From contig JAAONU010000013.1 in NCBI GenBank assembly GCA_012932295.1, forward strand, positions 10,380,821-10,444,820: DNA of 64,000 bases, given 5' to 3'. How positions within the stretch are numbered: position 1 is the stretch's first letter; each line of letters starts with the position of its first letter. This document shows, one piece after another, positions 12,001 through 24,000 of the stretch. The notes under the pieces were generated by a model. That model had not been told where the DNA came from and made no database searches. It saw only the letters and a program-made list of their open reading frames with translations. This DNA is from Cyclina sinensis (taxonomy: Eukaryota; Mollusca; Bivalvia; Venerida; Veneridae). A program made the translations under genes and the position numbers.

Positions 12001-15000
12001 TAGATTCTTTTTAGTATGAGGTATGAAGCAGTACCTTTATAATAAAAGCATACTGCGTAAAATATGAAAGAATTCCTTCTATACGTGTAGAGTAGTACAA
12101 ATTCATGTTTTTATGAATAGGTCAGCAGAGTTGAGAAGTGCTGGTGGGGTTCCTGTAAAATCTAAAGCCGGTCGTACACTTGAACAGAAAAAACTGTCTG
12201 CATCTTTTGCGGATCCTTTTGAGTAAGTTCAATTATAAATAATGATATCTGATTTTAAATTATTTGTTGAAAAAGTAAGAATAGAATCACTTGAACTATT
12301 GAACATGTATAAAACACACAGCTGAAACTACTAACATAAATTAGAGGCCTAGTTGTTGCCTATGAACCACCTTCTGCTAACTGCTGAGGGTTTGAATCAA
12401 ATTTGGGACTAAAATTCTCTCATACAGCAAAGATAACCAGCTGCATTAGCGAAGGTTGATGATTCTACCCAGGTACCTGCTTATGCATAAATTAATACCC
12501 AAAGGGGCAACAGGGGTGTTCATCCATTTTTAAAGCTAGAAATTCACCATATGACCTATACAGGTGTCAGTGTGACTGAAACCCAAGAAAATAGAATTAA
12601 ATAATGTGAGAACAGTAACAGTTAATTGGCTATAAGTTTCCATTTCATTTTTAAATGAAAAATATATATATTAAAGACGAAGAATATATTAAATATTCTA
12701 GAAGTATTTTCCTGAAATCACTGTTACAAATCAATTTGAGTCTATGTTGTAACACTTGAAACTTTATGTTGTGGTGGAATTTCAGTCTGTCCATCGACAT
12801 CACTTTGCAAGAGTCCAGCTATGAAGATTCTGATGACCCAGACTTTGAACCTAGCTTTGTATTATCAGCTGTTTTGTAAGTCTTTTTTAGAATTTGTAAA
12901 TTGTAAAATATCTGAGTCATTTAGAAGCTTGTATTGTTTGCTAGTAACTAAATGTCATTGTTGATTTTTTTCACAGATGATTCTTGGTGGCAGAACATCA
13001 AGATAAGCGGTTTAACTTTGTATTGAATTTGCTAAGAGGCTTCTGACGGATGTTCTCTGTAATAATAAAATTTCAATATCTACAAATGAAGTTGGTGTTC
13101 TGTCTGTTTCTGTGGCAGAAATGTTTATTATAAATGAAATGGAAAGTACAACATACCAAACTCATTTTTTTAAGTTGTAAAAATGGTACCAAATTATACA
13201 CAAAAATCGTAATAAATGAATTTATCTTTTTTCTGCATTTTAATTTCAGACCTAATGTTATCGATGATGAAGCAGAAGAGATGGCCTTTGAAGAAGTGGA
13301 ATTTGGACTGGAAGTAGACACAAACACTATTGATGAGGAGGGTACAGAGGAGGTGGAGGAAAAGCCTGGATTAATGAAGGTGGAAACAGATGACCAGTGT
13401 GATGAAGTCTGTTCATATACACTTTGTTTGTCATTCCTTCCACAGCTGAAGATGTTGGCCAGTATTAATGTTAACACGTGTAGTACAGTCAGTTGCAAAG
13501 GGGCAGTATCCATTGTTGACAGCTTTGTAGGGTCAGCTCTTTATTTCAGATGGGTAAGTATTTATATTTTTTACACTCATATAACATATGTCGAATCTCA
13601 GATTATATTTTTTGTTCAGTACAATAGTCAGATCAAGTCAAAATATTTTACTAATATGAAAAGCAGAAGTATCTTTTTTCATTGGTAACATAGTTAAACA
13701 GAAAACAAGTGAATAACATTTTGTTTGTTGATATAAATGGTGTGACCTGTATAAAGATAAAACAATGTAATACTTAGCTCATCTTGTAATGTTTTAGCTG
13801 ACTGTATGCATGACATGTGACAAGTTTTACTTATATGCTAGACAATTTTCTTGCACAGGCAGGCAGCTGGGAAAGCCATACTTCCTTTATTACCAAGTGG
13901 CAATGTCCTTGAAAGTTTCATATCTCTCGCACAGTGGTACGGGAATCTCATGTATACAGTTTTGCAACTGTATTTATGTGGAAACAGAAATTTTAGAGTA
14001 AGAAAATAAATACCACAGATATATAAATTTCTATTTGTAGGTGTGTAGCAATGGTCACATCAGCAAAGAATGGTGTTCACAACCAATATTAAACAAACGT
14101 CTTCACAGTGGAGATTTTTTGGTTTGTGGATCAATCTTAGCATCAGGAAACAACTATGGGAAATTGTGTTTATGGGCCAAGCTGCTGAATCTAAAATTTC
14201 CTTCGTCTGACCAATTTCACCGTATTCAGTCCACTTATCTTGTGCCAACTATAGACCAGTTCTGGCAGGAACACCAACAAGAAGTGCTGAACACTTTTAG
14301 GGGTCAACAAGTTGTTGTATTAGGTAAGACCGTTCATCTTTTTTTCAGCTCATCAGATCTATTGCATTTACCAGTCGTCGGTCTATCTACACTTTGCTTT
14401 AAAAGTATCTCCTCAGCCTCTCGGTCAATGTGATCAAACTTCACAGTGATGTTTCAGTGGATGATCCTCTTTCAAAGTTGGCTTAAAAATTTAAATCCAT
14501 GCAGAAGTCTGCTTGTTACTATTACTTAAAAAAAACTACTTGTCTGATTTCAAACTAAGCTGGCATACATGTTCCTTTGGTGAACATTTATCAAGATTAT
14601 TCATTTAAATTTGGATCGTCATGTGATGTAGCCTGTTTTTAGAATGTTATTGTCATAAATTGTTACACACTTTCAAAATAATTCGGCACAAATGTTCCTT
14701 GGGTGAAGCTGTACCGAGATTGTTCAAATAATTTTGATTTTTCAAAAACACAGCCACAGTGGGCATGTCTCTTTTCCATATAATTATGTATAACTGTTCA
14801 TGTCAGAAACTGCTAGCATGCAATCTATATTCATATATTTTCAACTTGGATCAATTTTTCAAAATGCAAAGGCTTCCTTTCAAATTTTGATGATACAATT
14901 CATGTGCAGTTATCTTTATTCACATGTGTGTATCTTGTTTAATAATAGTATATACAGTCAATAAAATTTGTTGTTAAGAATTTGAAAACAGTATATTGTA

Positions 15001-18000
15001 CTGTTTATATAGATAATGCATTGAAAAATTTGAAAGGTACCAATTGGTTAGATTATTATTGCTTCATTAGTGATTATTTGATGTTGTCTTCCAGGTGATG
15101 GACGCAATGACTCTCCAGGACATAGTTCCCAGTACTGTTCATACACCCTTATGGAAGAGACGACCAAAAAAATTCTAACAATAAAAACGCTGGATAAGCG
15201 TATGACAGAACGAAAGTCTGTGAATATGGAGAAATTAGGGTTTGAAAGAGGGATGTCCGAGTTAGAGACTGAACAAATTGAAGTCAAAGAAGTTGTGACT
15301 GATGCTCATCTTGGTATAGGAGCACTTATGAGTAAGTTTATAATGTCAAACTATTTAAAACTATATGACTTTGTAATGTTTCCCTGTAAAGTAATTGTGT
15401 TACAGGTTATGCAGAATATATGAAAAGGAATACCATGTGGTAACTGTATTATGGTATACCTTTTATGCCTGGTTTATACATATTTATAAAGAATGCCCCC
15501 TTCTCACTTTAAACAGATAATTTTATGAAAGTTTATCCTGCAATAACATGAAATTTCATGATACAGTTCGGGGAATACACATGTCTTATTATTTATTAGC
15601 TATCAAAGAACTCACCAAGTACCCTGGTAAATTTCTTTCAGTTCGTTTTAAGAAATTAACCATTTTTGAGAAACAAACATAAGATATTTAGGTCTTGTAG
15701 GTTGTTGCCGAAGATTAGTATGTTTATGAAGCTTTGACAACAAAAGTCTCTATTTTGTAGCCATTTTGTTATTAAAGTTGTTACATCATTTTAGCTTCTG
15801 ATAAGGGAATTTATCTGCTAGGCAATAGTCTTATATTCCTTATTGGCATTTCTTCTGTATAACATTTTGATAATAAAAGAAAGTTTGCTTGACATATTTG
15901 ATATATGTGTTACTTATTATATTATTGTTATATTTCAGAATCAAGGTACCCAGACATAAAGCACTCCCATGATATTTGGCATGTGGCAAAGAATCTCGGG
16001 AAAAAGATAGTGAAGGTAACTTCTTTACTAAAATAGATACAAAGCAGTTTAGTTAGAAACCACTTTGTTTGTCATAGTGTTAATGTGTTTTAACATAGAG
16101 ATTCATAAAGCAGAGAGATTGGTCAAGCAGAACATAAACACAAGTCAATGAGGAGTGTTTAGTGCGGCAGAGTGACTCCAACCACTTGGCAAAAATTAAA
16201 GCAATGAAGGCTGTGTTATATAAAATTCTGAAGACTTATAACACAAACAGTTAATTTGTATTGTTAGCTTGAATTTATTCATTGTAAGAAAACAGTAATA
16301 GTAAGTTCATATTGAAACCTAGTTAAGGATGGTGAAAATAATCCTCAGGTGGGGTGAAGACCAAGGTGGATTTGACTAAATTATGTTTATTTTGTATGGT
16401 CGGCAAAAAATATTGTGATGAAAGGTATTATGCAGCCAGTTATTTCAGTTTGTGACTGGTTTTGGGGCAGATCTGGTCCTCAGTGTAAAAAAGGAATTAT
16501 GGTTTCCACTTAACTTGAGGTAGGCCACATTACCTTTTAGCAGTTGACCTGGACCCTACTGTACATGACATGCAGTTTGTAGTATTGTAATACAGCCCTA
16601 TTCTCTTCATCTCATTATTTGCTAGACATGTTGCTCATGGGCTTCTAGTGTGCAAAATTTATGACAAAAAGTACATCTTTTTTTTGTGTTTCATTATTTT
16701 AGATTGCTCAGAAAAAGCAGAACTCAGTACTGTTGAAGTGGTCAAAGGACATTGTTAATCATTTCTGGTTTGCATGCAAAGAAGCAAACACTTGCAGTCA
16801 GTTTGTGGTAAGAGTTTGTTTTATTTATGGTAGAATTGTTGTTGAATAGCAACAGTGTTTTGGAGTAAACTTTCCTTTTCAAACTTCATGTGAAATTTCT
16901 ATATAATGATAAAATATTTGGAAATAAAGAAAATGCTCGGAAGTTTGTATCCAGCCCACATAAACAGAAAGAAAATGCTCGGAAGTTTGTATCCAGCCCA
17001 CATAAACAATTGATTTTCTTGTTTTCTTGGGATTAAGTGTGGCTACATAATGACTTTCTAGCTTTTATTGGTGGAAGAAGGTTTCAGTTTCTTCACAGCT
17101 TTATTTTAGGCATAGTTTTGGCACTGTGGTAGAACCACATATGTTCCCGTTGTATGACTTCATCAAATTTTCCACTTCTTGGGTTTTGAACTGACAGAAG
17201 TTAGGGGCAGTTATGTGATTTTGTGTTGGCAACCTAACCACTATGCCAAAGAGGCCTTTCATGCAAAGAATATGTAGACCTGTTATCTTGACAAAATGTT
17301 AAGATATAGAGATTGAGATTTCAGTCAGCATCAGAATTTTCAACAACTGGTTTATTGCTATATCATCTGTATTATTCCATTTTAGCAGATGGTACATTGT
17401 ATATGACCATTCTGCCCTTACACATGCAGAACTAATAAATATGCAACCTCACTAATGTCACTAACTGGAGATAGATCAATAAAATGTTATATTGCATTGT
17501 ATTTAGAGCATCTGGAGAAGTGTACTCCATCACATCACAAACACACATGAATGGATGTTACCAGATGGAAATGGGCAGACAGGATGCTTGCATGAACCTA
17601 TGTCAGCAGAGGAGGTTCGAGACAAACCATGGCTGGACCCCTCCAAAGATGCTGCAGCACTGAAGGATTTGACTAGTCTTGTTCTAGATAAAAGACTTCT
17701 GAAGAAAGTGGGCTATTACTTGAACTTCAGGTATAAAGTTAGGTTACTTTGGTTGACATTATACAAATATCATGTTCTAAGCTGACTATCATTATTTGAA
17801 TTTTAGAAAAACACCAATATCCATGCTCCTTTATATGTTATCTTGTCTCATTCTTCTAATCATGCCTGAATGTCTATAAAAAGTTATGGAAATAAATATA
17901 TCATGGTAGATATTTTCTTCCATTTACCGTTTATTGTAGGGCAAGTTATAACAAAACTTGCGTCCAATACTTATGATTTCAGCAAAAACTTGATAGCACT

Positions 18001-21000
18001 TGATAACTTTAATAATATTACAGGAGCACAGCTGATCTGGAAGGATTTCATCAGCTAATCCTTATGTACTGCTCCAAGAGGTTTTCATATTCCCCACCTG
18101 TTTATAGAGCAAGAAATCGCCTTGCTGCTCTTGACCACAACATGAACCTGAATAGAGATGTGATTGTCAACAAAGATGGAACTCAAAGGTAAAACTACAC
18201 TATCTGTTGGAAATTGTAGCATTAATCAAATAGTGAGAGTGTCCAGTTTTCTTTTCATTTAAAACTTGAACCTTCATATTTGCTGCTAATAGTGGACAAC
18301 TTCCTATCTTGAATATGTGGTTGAGACAAACCTCCACTTATAGTCACTTGTAAATCGGTCTGAGGAAAAATGAATTCTGAACAGATGTTCCATATTATAA
18401 GCAATTGTTACTATTAATCTGTCAGGCAATGGTCAGAAGTGATATAAAATGACATTGTTACTTGGACACTGTCTTGGAAACTCTGTTATCATCTAATTGG
18501 TTCTTTCTTGACCTAACAATCAAACAAAACAAACCTAAAGAAATCATACTTTGCCCCTACAGTAGGACAGTGAAAGCTGTGCTTTACTCCACCATTTAAA
18601 AGAAACAAAAGTAATCAGGTTTTAAGAATCTTTGAATAAAGTTCATCTCTAATCAAGACCTTTTTATGCAGTCACAAAGATTGTCTTTAGACACAGATTT
18701 GAGTTTTACACAAGTGTTTCGAATAATGGTAAACATGTCATAAAAAATTACTAACTCATATTTTATTATTGGCCAATTCTGTCTATGCTATTTCAAAACA
18801 GCTTGTTAGAATTATCACAAAGTTTTCACCTATTTCAGATTGCAGAGATTATGGAATAAGAAGAGTGGCAGATGGACTGCACATGTGAAAAAAGTTCAAA
18901 AGGACTATGGCTATGTAAAAGACATTCAGAAAAGAGCATTAAAGATGCGTATTCATGACAAGACTGGCATGAGAAGAAAAAAGGAGCTTGAGGCTGATGA
19001 TCCAAGGCGTATATCTTCTCACCTTGCACCAGAAGAACCAAAATCAACCAGGGAAATTATGGCTGAAAAAGTGTCTAGATTCAAATGAAATGTAGACTGT
19101 GTCAATAACATAACAACCAGCCTCATAACATTAGGTTACAGCTGTGGATACAAAAACATTTTACAAAGTAAGACAGCTGCATCAGTAAGTCAGAGCTGTT
19201 GTTCATCAGTTTAATTACTCTGGTTTCCCAGTCCAAAAATAGTACACATTTACACAGTTGTGACCAAAAAACAAATGTATTATGTTAAAATTCCATTTTT
19301 GAAAATATGCAACACAGTATGTTGTAGGCTTATTGAGCGAAGTTTTCCCTCATTTTTTAAAACATTTTATTGAACAGATTAAAGAACACAAGTGATGTAA
19401 AAAATGATAATATTCTGCAGACTTATTTATATGCACTGTCTTTGACTTTGATGAAGCTGTATTAAATTTTTCCTTTTTATGCAACATCTACAGGCAGAGT
19501 TTATTGGGAAAATTATTACTAATATAGAAAATTGGTTTCCAGTCAATAACAAGTATTAATTGGTCAATCGTGACCAAACTTGGTATATATATCACCCTTG
19601 CACGGAACCTAGCTAAGGGTTGTACTTGGGCTTAGTCGGGTCAAGGTCATTGTTACTAAAAATAGAAATTCAGTTATCGTTTATTAATTTGGGTTTAAAG
19701 GGACTGACTTACAGATGGGCCAACGATGGGAAAAAAAGGAAAATTTTTATACATCTTGAAATTCTTGCTGTAATTGTGTAGAACATATCTAAACTAAGTT
19801 ACTGACTCATTTTTGTTACAGAAAAACATCAAATGTATAATTTTACACAGTTTTATTGGTAGAAAATTTTCCCTGTTAGTCATGGGGTAGATACTTTAGT
19901 TGTGAAATTAATCTTGACGAAACTTGTTAACTAGTCACTGTGGCTCAGTGGTGTAAATCATCGCTCTTAATTTTACGGACCGAAAGGTCATGGGTTCGAA
20001 TCCTGGTTTTCAATTTTTTTTTCAGTTTTGGTGGTGTATAGAAGCATAATAATCATGTTTTTATTCCATAGTATATTAACTTCTCTTAAATTTTAAAGAA
20101 AAAAAAAATAGGCTAAATTCTGTGAGTCAATCGCTTTAAATTGACTGATCTTTATGATACTATGCTTACAGCATCCTTGTAGCATTCTGGCATCTGCATG
20201 CATTTTGTACACAGGCTGTGTGTTACAGTTCACAGATTTTTGTCAGACTAACGACCATTTCTCAACTAAAAATTTCTATCATGCATTCAATTACTAATAT
20301 TTTTTCTATAGTTATGTGCCCTTTTTCCTCTGACAAATGTGTATGGCAGTACTCATTGAATTTAGTGATAGCTCTAAACTACTGTTTCTGTTCTATTTGG
20401 TGATTTTTAGCTCGACTATTCGAAGAATAAGGAGGGCTATGGTTCTCGCCCTGGCGTCGGTTCAAGTTTTAGGGCAAGTTAACATTATACACCTATCCCT
20501 TGCAGATATAGCCTTGAAACTTACAATACTTGTTTACCATCAACAGCTTACTCTACTAACAAGAGGAGGTAACTCTTGTCAAGCATTTTGTGTGAATTAT
20601 GGCCTGTTTTTGATTTAGAAATTTTTGTCCATTTCTCAAAAAGTGTCTAAGATATTCCATTCGAACTTGGAATACTTGATCACCAGCAAGACCCCTGCAA
20701 AGATTGTTGGTACCCATGTATCTCTGGTTACCGTTAGCCCCACCCCAAGGGGTCACTTGTTTTTGCTTATACTTATAAATAGGAAAAAAAAACTTCTTAA
20801 GCTTGAAATAAAATATTAACTGATTTGAGATGGGTAAGTACTCCCCCTTTTTTCCCCTGCATCCCCTCTCTGCATCCCCCCGCCCCCTTAACCCCCCCCC
20901 CCCCCCCCCCCACCCCGGCCGGATTTTTTTTAAATACATGAGTACTTCACTCCCCATCCACCCTCAAACCTGTGACTGCCACAAGAGGAGGTAACTTTGT

Positions 21001-24000
21001 CAAGGATTTTGTGTGAACTTTGACTTTATAAGGTTTTATAACCCTTCAGTGTCAAGTACTGAGAATAGTCGAGCGCGCTGTCCGCTCTTGTTCATATGAA
21101 TTGTGACAAGAATGATATGTGATTCTTTTATGATTAATTTAGGCTGTTTCTTTTTTTCTGGTACCTTTCTAATTTTTGTTCACTTATTCATGTTTTTCTT
21201 GTATGCAACATTAATTATTCATTTAGATTCTAAATAGAATATATGGCAAAAGGTAACTTGCATGGAGACGACAGTGCTTAAAGAAACCAATGTTAATTGT
21301 CTATCTCCTGAAAATGAAGAATCCCAGACTCCAGTCTTGTATTTTTCACCATGTTTCATTGCCTGGCATTTTAAACATATCAGTTAATCTTTATTACTTT
21401 TAACTCTGTATATATTTGATATGTATAATGAAACAACAAATAAAAATGATACATTTTTATTTCTTTCATGTATTTGCGTATTACACTTTAAAACAGGTTT
21501 ATTTCTTTTGTCCGAGGAAAGTCATTGATTATATCCTTATCCAAGCCGAGATGGCTTATAGCCAGTATACTGTCCAAAAGGATCAGGGAATTTGTCCCTG
21601 ATCCTCCAAACACAACATGAAGGAATGACCCTCCTGTCCCCAACTCCCAAGTGTCCATACGTCCACAGAATATACTGCCTGTATGCGGTGTGCCTATTGG
21701 CAGCCATCAGGTCTGGCTCATCGTCATATACTAATATGTCTTTGCGGAGAAGACGAGCGAGTGCAAGGACAGCTTCGTCCAATATAAGTACTTGGAAGTC
21801 CTGAAGAATAACAACTGTAAATGACAAATGATTTTTATAACATTTTCTGTTGTTTCATTCATTGGAATTTTCACATTAGTCAAGAAAATATACTCCCATC
21901 ATTGTAACAAAAAGGTTAAGTAATGTCACTGATCCATGGCTGATTGAGACTTTGATCCTTTATTTATGATGCTACTGGATTTTTAACAAATGTTGATATT
22001 TCATAAAGAACACTAAATTTTTGTATAAATAAATAATGCGAGATCTACTTACATTAGCATACAGTCAGCTTACTTTGTAAATGTAAATGCACTAAAAATA
22101 ATTATATATAAAGTGATTACTGGTTTGTTTTTTAAAGCTATTCAAAAATGTCCATCTCTTTACATGGTAAAAAGCAGCACTGTACAGTTTAAAATCATGT
22201 AATACCAAGATATGTAACTGCTGTGTTTATAATATCAAAATCTGTTTAACATTACTTACTGGTATTAGGGAGATACAATTTTCCTTCCCACAACAGACTC
22301 TTTCTATCTGTGTGGGCATTTCCCTGCATTTTGTACACACACACCAATTGGGGGATGCAACATCAGGGCCTGGATGATAGCCACCAGGCTGTCTTATAGC
22401 TGGCCTCATGATGTCAATCATGACTGTTGGATTCTTCTCCAGAACATGGAGAAGGAGCTCTCTGCTGTCCTCTAAAGACATCTGATTTATTTCATCCTGA
22501 AAGAACAACAAAAACATAATCATTATGAGAGAAATTCCTCTGCAGTTATTTATCAGTCAGAAAGTATTTTGTCTGTTATTTGATTTCAACCAGTTATCAA
22601 TGTACTTTCAGAATGCTAACACTTTAAGTAAAAATGACATCTCTTTTATGATGTTGACCTTTGATGATACTATTGGCAAGTGTTTAATATTCTGTTGTAT
22701 TTATGCCAAAAGTAACCAAAAGTAAAGCACTTTTGTTCATCAAAAAATTACAAAAATAAAACATCGGATTTTTCAATAACTATATTTGAATGAACCTTAC
22801 CACTACAATGTTTTTTACAAGTATACATTTTTCCTGCCATACAAGTAATATATATCAATTTTCTGCTGTTATTATGTACAAATACAAAGTAGGGGCATAA
22901 TAGTTACCCTCATGCTGTCTTGTCTCTGCTGGATATTTCTAAGGGCTTCATCTGCCCTTCCTTGCTCAGACCTACTCCGAGAACGCCCTCTTGATCGAGT
23001 TCCCCTTCTGGAAGCTGCCCTTCCACGAGAGCCACTCCCTCTCCTTGAACCCCTTACACCACGACCTCTACCACGTCCTCTCCCCCTCACATTTCGCTCT
23101 TGGTTACTTGATCTTGAGCTGGAACCTTCTTCTTGCTGAAATAAGTGTAAAATATAATTCACACGCAGCCCTCATAGTAAGCTTTTTTTCGGGATACCCA
23201 CAGTTATACCATACCAGGTGTATTCTCTGTTTGGTTTTATCATCATACCTTTTAAAAGATTTAATTCTTGCGTGAAAAACTACTACTGCAGACCTATATG
23301 AAGGGACCAGGTTTTGGTTACGAATACACTAAGGTACGAATAGGTGGTTTATATTTCAAATTCGTTCAGCACGTTTAATTAAACACATCGTTCGATCGAA
23401 CTCATTTATTATGAACAAAGTATATCAATGATATTTTGAACCATCAACTTCAAGTACATGAAAAGTTTTCTTTTTACTCGTTTGAACACTCATCATTTAC
23501 CGCAGTTGTGCAAGTGTTTTTGATGCATTTCTCTATTATTTAAAAATTATATCTTAATAGTAACATGCGGAAATATTGCATACTTCATACGATGTATATC
23601 AATTGACAATAAATTGATGAAATACTTACCAAATCCATCGCTGACTCCTCATCAGAATTTCTCGAATGCTCCGACATTTTGTTTTTGTTTTGTTGACCTT
23701 TTGGGCGAACTTCCGGTATGCATAAATTATCCATCGCCAAATGTCGGATAGCAGCGAACGAGCGTTTGCTTCGATATTTGTTTTTGCAAATATCTTATTT
23801 AAACCTTTACTTTTTACATAGTTTTCGGTCAAACAAGTTTAAATAAAGATGTATAAGCTTGCATGGCAATAAAATGGATTTTATTTTTTTGGGTTCAGAT
23901 GCGCCAGATATATCTTTAACCAGGATTCGAACCCACGACCTTTCGGTCAGTAAAATATAGAGCGACGACTTAGTCCACTGAGCCACGACGTCTAGTTATT

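Larger units (their letters stand above)
10260..23915. mobile_element. Two-gene TTAA-specific DNA transposon (Kolobok-like), 13.66 kb
   Basis: Boundaries come from the interrupted host element: TTAA duplicated at 10256-10259 and 23916-23919. The short imperfect terminal inverted repeats are AGTTATACACGG and, on the other strand, AGATATATCTGG (8 of 12 match). Each end is followed inward by the promoter side and first exon of a gene. The transposase runs inward from the left (+, 10528-19088) and the ballast-domain gene inward from the right (-, 23677-21537), so they converge. The 2.4 kb between their stops holds two nested non-autonomous elements (19700-20135, 20411-21073). TTAA targets are known for Kolobok and piggyBac; the transposase motifs are not piggyBac. 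The whole element lies in intron 6 of the transketolase gene. Confidence 0.82.

Noticed and set aside
12977..13060. Alternative transposase exon after TTTCACAG at 12969-12976
   Set aside because: Creates TGA immediately after the split codon. The acceptor at 13249 keeps the frame open. It could be a truncated isoform, but there is no support.
13859..13998. Candidate transposase exon after an AG at 13857-13858
   Set aside because: Joining exon 6 (ends 13553) directly to 14041 keeps the phase and gives the conserved W-VCSNGH junction; this segment has no usable donor in the right frame.
19930..20007. Functional tRNA gene
   Set aside because: A and B boxes are present, but the segment is the core of a repeated TIR element and the stems do not pair well. 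The same applies to 1620-1700, 23921-24000, 53455-53804 and 56579-56640.
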